Source of the DNA: CAZVQX01 sp964629735
GTDB taxonomy: Bacteria; Bacillota_I; Bacilli_A; RF39; UBA660
Assembly: GCA_964629735.1 (NCBI GenBank)
Contig: CAZVQX010000024.1
Location: 1-7,870 of the forward strand
Length of the DNA: 7,870 nucleotides
Reading direction: 5' to 3'
Position numbers and translations under genes: made by a program
Shown: piece by piece, positions 1-5,562 of the stretch
How positions within the stretch are numbered: position 1 is the first letter of the stretch
Layout of the letters: each line of letters opens with the position of its first letter
The notes under the pieces: model-generated
Told to the model about the DNA's origin: nothing
The model's input: only the letters and a program-made list of their open reading frames with translations
Databases searched by the model: none

Positions 1-89
1 ATCAACAAATGAGTGAAGCTCATAATCCTTATGGTGATGGATTAGCAAGCAAAAGAATCGTTAATGAAATTATCAAAAAATTCAAATAA
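1..89 (+). CDS. wecB: UDP-N-acetylglucosamine 2-epimerase, C-terminal end (partial)
   Basis: Only the last 28 codons are present, read in the frame beginning at base 3 and ending with TAA at 87-89. The peptide contains NPYGDGLASKRIVNEI, which matches the highly conserved C-terminal signature (NPYGDGxASxRI) of non-hydrolysing UDP-GlcNAc 2-epimerases (WecB/MnaA). These cytoplasmic enzymes interconvert UDP-GlcNAc and UDP-ManNAc, and UDP-ManNAc feeds teichoic acid linkage units or capsule synthesis. The gene starts upstream of the window, so its operon context is unseen. A hairpin with a T-run follows the stop directly, so it is the last gene of its transcript. The identification rests on a short but distinctive motif. 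Confidence 0.82.
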   Translation, partial: QQMSEAHNPYGDGLASKRIVNEIIKKFK

Positions 90-90
90 A

Positions 91-120
91 AAACAAACGA
101 AATTAATCGTTTATTTTTTT
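91..120. terminator. Bidirectional intrinsic terminator between convergent genes
   Basis: AAACGA (95-100) pairs with TCGTTT (107-112) around the loop AATTAA. After one C/A mismatch the helix is extended by A-T pairs. A T-run follows on the + strand (114-120), and the A-run on the left gives a T-run on the - strand, so it can stop both the epimerase and the pyrophosphatase transcripts. The pyrophosphatase stop codon (111-113) lies inside the hairpin. Confidence 0.7.
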
Positions 121-1736
121 TCTATTCCATTCATAATATTAGGTATAAATTGTTTTTTTCTTGAAACTAGTCCAGGTAAATAATGGGCTTGTTCAATTTC
201 TGTTACATCAAAGCTATTATCTAATATTTCTTTTGAACTATCATTATATAAAATATATGAACCATTGTTTAAAATATCAGTGACAAAGAAAGTTAATATA
301 TCGTATTCATTATCTTGTGCTATTGAATTAATTAAATTAATATATTCGTCCTTTTCATTTAATATTTCATTTGGATTCATAGTAAATATTTGACCAACAC
401 CAATTTTTTGATTATCAATAGTAAAGTTTTTGAAGTCTGAATAGAATATTTGTTCTTTGGTTTTTCCTTTTAATGACGAACCAGCTGTAAACATATCTTT
501 ACCATATTCAATATAATCTAAATCAATAATATTTGCTAATTCATGTACTGTTTTAATATCAATTTCTGTAGTAGTAGGTGATGTTAATAAAAGAGTATCT
601 GAGATTATTCCTGATAGCATAAGTCCAGCAATATCTTTAGGGATTTCTACTTTACTCTCTTTAAACATTGAATAAACAATAGTATTGGTACTACCCACCG
701 GCATATTTCTAAAAGATATAGGTAATGTAGTTGAAATTGTGCCAATTTTATGATGGTCAACTATTTCAATAATTTCGGCCTCATTTAAGCCATCAACACT
801 TTGTTCAAATTCGTTATGATCAACTAAAATTACTTGTTTTCTTTTTTTATTAACGATATCAGATATTCTTAAAATACCTAAACATTCATTTTGTTTATTA
901 ATTATTGGATAACTAGTATATTTATATTTATTAGCTTTTTCAATAAATTCATTTACATATTCATTTTCACTAAAATAAATAATATCATCATCATTGACTC
1001 TAATTGTAGATATATAATTACATAAGTTAATAATTTTTGAAACTTTAAAAGAATCATACGGTGTTCTAATAATATTTACTTTATTCTTTTTGGCAATTTT
1101 TAAATGAGTTTCTTTAATATCGCGATTATTTGTTAAAATAATCATCTTAGCGCCTTCATTAACAGCGTATTCAATAATACTATGACGATCCCCTACAATT
1201 AAAACAGTATCTTTTTCAATTTTGATTGTTTGAATAAAAGTTGTACTTCTAAACGATGCTACTAATAATTTACCATCTATTTCATTATTAAATTTTAATA
1301 CTTCTTCAGCTTTAAGAGCGTCAATTATATTTTCATATGAAGTATGCAAATTATAAATATCGCCATTTACTTGATCTTTTGCAATATCTTTCATTGATAC
1401 CATCCCAGTAAATTTTTTATTATCGTCAACAACTGGTAGGGTACTAATCATATTTTCATTCATATATATATATCCATCATAAATTGATTCCTTATGATTA
1501 ATATAATAATTTCTTTGAAAATTAACATCTTTTATTTGTAATTTAACATCATTTAAATAATGAGGTTGTTTAATTTTAAAAAAATCTAAAACAAATTTTG
1601 TTTCATTACTTATTTCACCTAATACCATAGGAACTGTATTATATCCTAATTGTTTTTTTAAATATGAAAGGGCAATAGCTGATGTAACACTATCTGTATC
1701 TGGTTTTTTATGTCCAAAAACAAAAATTTTTTCCAT
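111..1736 (-). CDS. ppaC: CBS/DRTGG-domain manganese-dependent inorganic pyrophosphatase (family II)
   Basis: This 541-aa cytoplasmic enzyme would hydrolyse pyrophosphate to phosphate. The DHH domain begins with FGHKKPDTDS, whose H9, D13 and D15 match the metal ligands of family II PPases. It is interrupted by a regulatory insert and resumes at about residue 302, with LVDHNE (304-309), the VDHH motif (about 326-329) and an SGIISDT metal site (about 375-381). The insert holds CBS1 (about 66-123), a DRTGG-like domain (about 133-238, including VGDR) and CBS2 (about 244-298). The DHHA2 domain follows (about 417-533) and contains SRKKQ (525-529), the usual substrate-binding signature. CBS-PPases of this type are controlled by adenine nucleotides, and those with DRTGG also by diadenosine polyphosphates; that is family knowledge, not visible here. 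I chose the ATG at 1736 because AAGGAG (1745-1750) lies 8 nt upstream; a longer in-frame start at 1787 lacks a good site and would add 17 non-conserved residues. Confidence 0.93.
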   Translation of the reverse strand: MEKIFVFGHKKPDTDSVTSAIALSYLKKQLGYNTVPMVLGEISNETKFVLDFFKIKQPHYLNDVKLQIKDVNFQRNYYINHKESIYDGYIYMNENMISTLPVVDDNKKFTGMVSMKDIAKDQVNGDIYNLHTSYENIIDALKAEEVLKFNNEIDGKLLVASFRSTTFIQTIKIEKDTVLIVGDRHSIIEYAVNEGAKMIILTNNRDIKETHLKIAKKNKVNIIRTPYDSFKVSKIINLCNYISTIRVNDDDIIYFSENEYVNEFIEKANKYKYTSYPIINKQNECLGILRISDIVNKKRKQVILVDHNEFEQSVDGLNEAEIIEIVDHHKIGTISTTLPISFRNMPVGSTNTIVYSMFKESKVEIPKDIAGLMLSGIISDTLLLTSPTTTEIDIKTVHELANIIDLDYIEYGKDMFTAGSSLKGKTKEQIFYSDFKNFTIDNQKIGVGQIFTMNPNEILNEKDEYINLINSIAQDNEYDILTFFVTDILNNGSYILYNDSSKEILDNSFDVTEIEQAHYLPGLVSRKKQFIPNIMNGIEKK

Positions 1737-1809
1737 ATAATTCACTCCTTGTTTAATTATTTTGTGTAAAAATTGTTTTTTTAACATTTTATTAGCAATA
1801 ATGTCAACG

Positions 1810-1838
1810 ATTATACCACTTTTTGTTTGATTTTTAAA
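1810..1838 (-). promoter_or_regulatory. SigA-type promoter of the pyrophosphatase gene
   Basis: On the - strand there is an extended -10 TGGTATAAT (1810-1818). A weaker -35 TTTAAA (1833-1838) sits 17 nt upstream of the TATAAT hexamer. Transcription would begin near 1803 and leave a leader of about 65 nt before the ATG at 1736. Confidence 0.6.
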
Positions 1839-1863
1839 TACTTTTACTATTTTTTATTTATAA

Positions 1864-1893
1864 TTAACGAATTATGTCCTATTATGGTATAAT
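1864..1893 (+). promoter_or_regulatory. SigA-type extended -10 promoter of the glycosyltransferase gene
   Basis: Extended -10 TGGTATAAT occupies 1885-1893, the same nine bases as in the divergent pyrophosphatase promoter. The -35 is poor (TTAACG, 1864-1869, 18-nt spacer). Transcription should start near 1900. AAGGAG (1907-1912) lies 7 nt before the ATG at 1920, so the leader is very short. Confidence 0.6.
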
Positions 1894-1919
1894 ATCAATA
1901 GTTAAGAAGGAGAGTTTAT

Positions 1920-2864
1920 ATGAAGTTATCATTAGTAGTACCATGTTATAATGAAGAAGATAATGTTGATGAATTTTATAAGGAAGTTGTAAAAACTTTT
2001 AAAGATCAAAAATTTAAATATGAAATTATATTTATTAATGATGGTAGCCGTGATCAAACAATTTTAAAACTAAAAAAAATTGCTAGAGTTTCTAAAGAAA
2101 ATATTAAAATAATTAATTTTTCTAGAAATTTTGGTAAAGAGGCAGGTATGTATGCTGGATTGAAAGCCGCAACGGGGGATTATGTTGCTATTATTGATGC
2201 TGATTTACAGCAAAAGCCTTCAACAGTATTAGAAATGTATAATATTTTGGAAGAAAATACTGATATTGATAGTGTAGCTGCTTACCAAGAAAAAAGAAAT
2301 GAGCCATTATTAAAACAATTTTTTTCAAAATTGTTTTATAAAATTATTAATAAGATATCAGATATTGAATTTGTGCCAGGTGCGAGTGATTTTAGATTGT
2401 TAAGAAGAAATATGGTTAATTCAATTATTGAGATGGGGGAGTATTATCGCTTTTCTAAGGGCATTTTTTCGTTCGTTGGATTTAATACTTATTATATGCC
2501 TTACTCTGCTGATAAACGTGCACATGGTGAGAGTAAATGGTCTTTTTGGTCATTATTTAAATATGCAATTGAAGGAATTGTATCATTTACGACTGCTCCT
2601 TTAAGAATAGCAACAGTTTTAGGAATATTTATTTCAGGTTTTTCATTTATATATTTAATTATTTTAGTATGTCAAACCTTAATACTTGGAATTGATGTTC
2701 CGGGATATGCAACAACCATTGGTACTATTTTATTATTAGGTGGTATACAATTATTTGCTCTAGGTATTATTGGTGAGTATTTATCACGTACTTATGTTGA
2801 AGTTAAAAAACGTCCGATTTATATTGTTAAGGAAGAAATTGATAATAAAAATAATAAAAAATAA
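1920..2864 (+). CDS. GT2-family membrane glycosyltransferase (polyprenyl-phosphate sugar transferase type)
   Basis: This 314-aa protein has a cytosolic GT-A domain followed by two C-terminal membrane helices, the layout of bactoprenol glucosyltransferases (GtrB/CsbB/YkoT-like) and dolichol-phosphate-mannose-synthase relatives. Visible motifs are VVPCYNEEDNV (6-16), INDGSRDQT (39-47), the NFSRNFGKEAGMYAGL segment (66-81), the metal/nucleotide-binding DADLQ (93-97), GASDFRLL (154-161) and RAHGESKWS (200-208). The TM segments are about 229-256 and 264-287. The family moves a sugar from a nucleotide sugar to undecaprenyl phosphate at the inner membrane face, for later glycosylation of wall polymers or lipids. 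The sugar cannot be read from the sequence. The gene has its own promoter and a good RBS, and the UDP-GlcNAc 2-epimerase nearby fits an envelope role. No clear terminator follows before the next promoter at 2887. Confidence 0.9.
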   Translation: MKLSLVVPCYNEEDNVDEFYKEVVKTFKDQKFKYEIIFINDGSRDQTILKLKKIARVSKENIKIINFSRNFGKEAGMYAGLKAATGDYVAIIDADLQQKPSTVLEMYNILEENTDIDSVAAYQEKRNEPLLKQFFSKLFYKIINKISDIEFVPGASDFRLLRRNMVNSIIEMGEYYRFSKGIFSFVGFNTYYMPYSADKRAHGESKWSFWSLFKYAIEGIVSFTTAPLRIATVLGIFISGFSFIYLIILVCQTLILGIDVPGYATTIGTILLLGGIQLFALGIIGEYLSRTYVEVKKRPIYIVKEEIDNKNNKK

Positions 2865-2886
2865 CATATAATATATTATTACTAAT

Positions 2887-2914
2887 TTGACAACTGTTAA
2901 AAATGTGTTATAAT
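2887..2914 (+). promoter_or_regulatory. Strong SigA promoter of the OLE RNA
   Basis: A perfect -35 TTGACA (2887-2892), a 16-nt spacer and a perfect -10 TATAAT (2909-2914) preceded by TG (2906-2907, extended -10). Initiation is expected at about 2919-2922, which is where the base-paired 5' end of the structured RNA begins. It is one of the two best consensus promoters in the window. Confidence 0.85.
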
Positions 2915-2919
2915 TATCG

Positions 2920-3480
2920 GTGAATTAATGGCGCATTATTCTAGTCAATTAATTTATTACGAAGGTGGGGCTAAAAATCCACTACAGGGCACATCTGTGA
3001 AGCTTTTGGTGCTTGCTTCTTACGCCCAGTTTGGGGTGAGTGCTGGGAGAAAGGTTGTTGGGCGCTCGTAATGGCATACGACCACGTTCCAACAGCTGCT
3101 GAGGCCTAATGCTTGCATTAGGATTAGACCTACTTTGCGGTAACCGCTGCGGGTAGTGTAGCCTGTCTTGAGTGGATATAGGGGAATAATTGATCAATCT
3201 TATTGTATTTGGCCAAATATAGTAAGATATTGCAATTTGAAACCTTATCTGCAAAAGAGAACTAGTAATAAATATTGGTGGGGAAATCTCCTAGAGTGTT
3301 TTGTTAGCATAGGATTAAAGTGTGTACTAAGTGGCAATCAAGTCATATATCCGGTGACGGTATATTAGTTTTTTTAAAGGGGAACCGCTTATCTGGTAAC
3401 GGGTAAGTAAAAACTAGGGAAAACCTACTTGACCTAAGGCGCAAGATTTACTATGCTAACAGCCATTTATTCACTTTTTT
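2920..3480 (+). ncRNA. ole: OLE RNA (ornate, large, extremophilic RNA)
   Basis: About 560 nt of non-coding sequence that is much more GC-rich than its surroundings and full of hairpins. Examples are CCTAATG/CATTAGG with a 4-nt loop (3105-3122), GCGG/CCGC (3137-3147), a 14-bp hairpin with two G-U pairs and a GGCC loop (3197-3228), GAGTGC/GCGCTC (3038-3067) and a GUGA tetraloop stem (about 3346-3364). The extreme ends pair: GTGAATTAATGGC (2920-2932) with GCCATTTATTCAC (3462-3474), with one mismatch. The size, ornate structure, strong promoter and a four-TM OapA-like gene directly downstream fit OLE RNA, usually about 600 nt, so this copy is slightly short. OLE RNA binds OapA at the membrane, and mutants of an alkaliphilic Bacillus are sensitive to short-chain alcohols, cold and Mg2+ (recalled family knowledge). 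The RNA class is assigned by recall and context, not by a covariance-model search. It is clearly neither RNase P RNA nor tmRNA. Confidence 0.85.
3462..3480 (+). terminator. Possible 3' end of OLE RNA: end-pairing strand plus U tract
   Basis: The 3' strand of the terminal helix (3462-3474) is followed immediately by six T (3475-3480). The partner strand is more than 500 nt upstream, so this is not a classical local terminator hairpin. It may define the RNA 3' end by termination or processing, with some read-through into oapA, which shows no promoter of its own. Confidence 0.4.
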
Positions 3481-3501
3481 ATTTTATATGAAAGGAAATA
3501 T

Positions 3502-4122
3502 ATGAAATCAAATAGTATTGAGAAAAAAGAAATAGAAAAATTAAAAAAATTAAATAAAAAGAAAAAACAACAAAAATCTAATTATAAATGGGTACTTACT
3601 GTTACCATTATGGCATTTGTAATTTCATTTATTTTTTCTTTTATATCGGATATAACAATTCCTAATGTTAACATATATATTGGAGTTTTACTGTTAATAG
3701 TTTTTGTATTAATAGGCATTTTATTTGATATTATTGGCGTTGCTGTTGCATCATGTGATATTAAACCATTTCACTCAATGAATGCTAAAAAAGTGAGAGG
3801 TGCTGATGTAGCAGTTGTATTTATAAAAAATGCTGCCAAGGTATCTTCGGTTTGTAATGACGTTATTGGCGATGTTTGTGGTATTATATCAGGTTCAACA
3901 GGTATTATTATTGCTAAAAATATATCAGACATTTTAAACGTAAATTTATCAGTGGTTACATTAATTACAACATCTATTATTGCGGCGCTTACTATTGGTG
4001 GTAAAGCATTGGGAAAATCTTTTGCAATTAATAGGAATGATATTATTGTTTATGAATTTTCAAAAATTGTTTCCTATTTTTATCATCCTAAAAAATTGAC
4101 AATTAAAAATAATAATGTATAA
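3502..4122 (+). CDS. oapA: OapA-like OLE RNA-associated membrane protein
   Basis: This 206-aa protein has a very Lys-rich N-terminal tail (about 1-29, with KKLNKKKKQQK), followed by four predicted membrane segments (about 30-50, 57-83, 122-139 and 149-170). Between TM2 and TM3 lies a distinctive soluble stretch containing DIIGVAVASCDIKPFHSM (75-92) and KKVRGADVAVVF, and then NDVIGD, which gives a DxxxD pair (D120/D124), and GIISG, a GxxxG pair (G127/G131). Length, topology, basic character and position right behind a large structured RNA match OapA, the partner of OLE RNA; the DxxxD motif is a feature I recall for that family. OapA forms a membrane ribonucleoprotein complex with OLE RNA. The start is set by AAAGGA (3491-3496), 5 nt upstream. 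It is probably transcribed from the ole promoter. A relation to DUF21/CNNM-type proteins is possible. The stop codon overlaps the perR promoter. Confidence 0.83.
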   Translation: MKSNSIEKKEIEKLKKLNKKKKQQKSNYKWVLTVTIMAFVISFIFSFISDITIPNVNIYIGVLLLIVFVLIGILFDIIGVAVASCDIKPFHSMNAKKVRGADVAVVFIKNAAKVSSVCNDVIGDVCGIISGSTGIIIAKNISDILNVNLSVVTLITTSIIAALTIGGKALGKSFAINRNDIIVYEFSKIVSYFYHPKKLTIKNNNV

Positions 4123-4123
4123 T
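4096..4123 (+). promoter_or_regulatory. Consensus promoter for perR-rbr
   Basis: Perfect TTGACA (4096-4101) and perfect TATAAT (4118-4123) with a 16-nt spacer. It is embedded in the last codons of oapA, with the -10 overlapping the oapA stop. Transcription would begin near 4130, at the left edge of the palindrome at 4129-4149. It gives perR and rubrerythrin a promoter separate from the ole-oapA transcript. Confidence 0.8.
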
Positions 4124-4128
4124 AATAA

Positions 4129-4149
4129 ATATAGTAATGATTACTATAT
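4129..4149 (+). promoter_or_regulatory. 21-bp perfect palindrome, probable PerR operator (Per box-like)
   Basis: ATATAGTAAT (4129-4138) and ATTACTATAT (4140-4149) are exact inverted repeats around the single base G4139. The central 7-1-7 core matches the Per box consensus TTATAATnATTATAA at 10 of 14 positions. It lies across the expected start of transcription and abuts the perR Shine-Dalgarno (GAGGTG, 4150-4155), an ideal position for autorepression. As RNA the same bases could form a hairpin beside the RBS. Binding by PerR is inferred. Confidence 0.65.
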
Positions 4150-4159
4150 GAGGTGCTTT

Positions 4160-4549
4160 ATGAAATATTCAAAACAAAGGGATTTAATTTTAGATTATGT
4201 CAATAATAGTTGTGAACATCCAACCGCGGAAATGGTATATCAAAACGTTCAAAAATATATACCAAATATAAGTCTTGGAACAGTTTATCGTAATCTAAAT
4301 GTTTTATGCGAGCATAAAATGATTAGAAAAATAGTTGACCATCATAAAATTGACCGATTTGATAATGTTTATGACAGTCATTCACATTTTCAATGCTTAT
4401 CATGTGGGCAGATGATTGATATTAAGGAAAATATATCGATTGCTGCTGCAAGAATTATTGAAAATAAAACTGATAATAAAATTTTATCACATCAAATGAT
4501 GTTTGTTGGAATATGTAGTAAATGCAGGAATGAAAGGGAGGATATATAA
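4160..4549 (+). CDS. perR: PerR-type Fur-family peroxide-sensing repressor
   Basis: This 129-aa protein has a winged-helix DNA-binding domain (about 1-70, with HPTAEMVY at 20-27 and ISLGTVYRNL at 37-46) and a C-terminal metal-binding dimerisation domain. All five regulatory metal ligands of Bacillus PerR have counterparts: H20, D68 (in RFD, where Fur proteins usually have Glu), H74, H76 and D87. The structural zinc site is complete: C79, C82, C119 and C122. This pattern favours PerR over Fur or Zur. With Fe2+ bound, PerR represses peroxide-defence genes, and H2O2 oxidises its histidine ligands and releases it from DNA. The ATG at 4160 is chosen because GAGGTG (4150-4155) precedes it and conserved sequence starts there; the in-frame ATGs at 4115 and 4148 would run across the palindrome and lack a site. 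Its stop overlaps the next start by one base (TAATG). Confidence 0.88.
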   Translation: MKYSKQRDLILDYVNNSCEHPTAEMVYQNVQKYIPNISLGTVYRNLNVLCEHKMIRKIVDHHKIDRFDNVYDSHSHFQCLSCGQMIDIKENISIAAARIIENKTDNKILSHQMMFVGICSKCRNEREDI

Positions 4550-5091
4550 TGAATTTAAAAGGAACTAAAACAGAGCAAAATTTATTAGCAGCTTTTGCAG
4601 GGGAGTCACAAGCAAGAGTAAAGTATGAATATTATGCTTCTCGTGCTAAAAAGGATGGATATGAGCAAATTGGTGCTATATTCACTGAAACATCTAACAA
4701 TGAAAAAGAACACGCTAAAATATGGTTTAAATTACTTAATGGTGGTAGTGTTCCAAGTACTTCTGAAAACTTATTAGATGCAGCTTCAGGTGAAAATTAT
4801 GAGTGGACTGAAATGTATGCCGAATTTGCCCAAACAGCTAAAGAAGAAGGCTTTGACGAAATCGCTGAATTATTCTTAGGGGTTGCTAAAATTGAAAAAG
4901 AACATGAAGAAAGATATCGTGTTTTATTAGAAAATGTAAAAGTTAATAAAGTATTTGAAAAAGAAGAAGAAAAAACATGGATTTGTCGTAACTGTGGACA
5001 TACGCATATTGGTAAAAATGCTCCAGACATTTGCCCAGTTTGTGACCATCCAAAAGCATTTTTTGAAGAAAACATAAAAAATTATTTATAA
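4549..5091 (+). CDS. rbr: Rubrerythrin
   Basis: This 180-aa cytoplasmic non-haem iron protein would reduce H2O2 to water in anaerobes, using electrons from rubredoxin-type partners. The N-terminal ferritin-like four-helix domain (about 1-135) carries the diiron ligands E19, E52-x-x-H55 and E116-x-x-H119, plus further glutamates around 92-100. The C-terminal rubredoxin domain has both CxxC knuckles, C146/C149 and C162/C165, and begins at W144. Length and order are those of classical rubrerythrin. The start overlaps the perR stop by one base, and AAAGGGAGG (4533-4541) is a strong RBS 7 nt upstream. perR-rbr is therefore a translationally linked operon, presumably derepressed by peroxide through the palindrome upstream of perR. 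Confidence 0.95.
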   Translation: MNLKGTKTEQNLLAAFAGESQARVKYEYYASRAKKDGYEQIGAIFTETSNNEKEHAKIWFKLLNGGSVPSTSENLLDAASGENYEWTEMYAEFAQTAKEEGFDEIAELFLGVAKIEKEHEERYRVLLENVKVNKVFEKEEEKTWICRNCGHTHIGKNAPDICPVCDHPKAFFEENIKNYL

Positions 5092-5113
5092 AACATCATT
5101 TGATGTTTTTTTT
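5091..5113 (+). terminator. Intrinsic terminator of perR-rbr
   Basis: AAACATC (5091-5097) pairs with GATGTTT (5102-5108) around a 4-nt loop. The T-run continues to 5113. The hairpin begins at the last base of the rbr stop codon. Confidence 0.85.
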
Positions 5114-5115
5114 AT

Positions 5116-5426
5116 ATTAATCCCATTTATTGTATTGAATTGGTTATAATTAGTAAAAGAACAGTTTCTATATCTATTTTTACACCCAGAACAAACAAAA
5201 GGTCATCTATTAACTCTTTTGCAATTAGATTTCTTAATTCCAATAATAGCATCTCTGTTTCTTTTTACCTCTTTGGAAATACTTGTTGGATCAAATCCTA
5301 AGGCTTCTGTAATATCTTTAACTTTAAAATTATGAGATATTCCAGATGCAATAACCATTCTTTGATCAAATGATAAATGTTTCCATGTTTTCGTTTATAT
5401 TCTTCCTTTTCAAGACAAAGAAACAT
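5116..5426 (-). pseudogene. Decayed IS30-family transposase N-terminal fragment
   Basis: On the - strand, 61 codons from 5388 to 5206 read KHLSFDQRMVIASGI, then KDITEALGFDPTSISKEVKRNR, then KKSNCKRVNR. This is the N-terminal helix-turn-helix region of IS30-type transposases (compare HLTLEER...ILGRSPSTISREIKRN). A TGA (5205-5203) interrupts the frame. Downstream it continues as PFVCSGCKNRYRNC, the Cys-containing segment found in some members, and is lost at about 5116. Upstream, a possible start at 5426 (MFLCLEKEEYKR) is in another frame, so an indel has occurred in the A-run near 5388-5391. The DDE catalytic domain is absent, and I see no terminal inverted repeats or target duplication. It is a non-functional relic. 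It accounts for most of the long gene-free stretch here; the remaining 5427-5562 is AT-rich with nothing I can name. Confidence 0.75.
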
Positions 5427-5562
5427 TAACTATATTATAATCATACTTATTTCAGTTTTCTACATTAAAACGGAATTCCAAACAAAAATTAGCGACATAT
5501 AAATGGTTATTATATTTACTAATAATTTAAATTTAAGAGTAAATAATAATAATGGTGGTTTA

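Noticed and set aside
2982..3254. 90-aa open frame on the - strand and a 66-aa frame on the + strand (3168-3368)
   Set aside because: Both lie wholly inside the structured OLE RNA, have no convincing ribosome site, and encode no recognisable motif. Their openness follows from the locally higher GC content.
2920..3480. RNase P RNA, tmRNA, group II intron or riboswitch as explanations of the non-coding block
   Set aside because: There are no RNase P conserved blocks, no tRNA-like ends or tag frame of tmRNA, no intron 5' GTGCG or domain V, and the block is too long for a riboswitch. The OapA-like downstream gene points to OLE.
4115..4159. Upstream in-frame starts for perR (4115, 4148)
   Set aside because: They would translate through the palindrome and operator region, have no Shine-Dalgarno, and add residues absent from PerR proteins.
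4797..5075. 92-aa open frame on the - strand
   Set aside because: It is antisense to rubrerythrin, whose diiron and rubredoxin motifs are unambiguous; it is a shadow frame.
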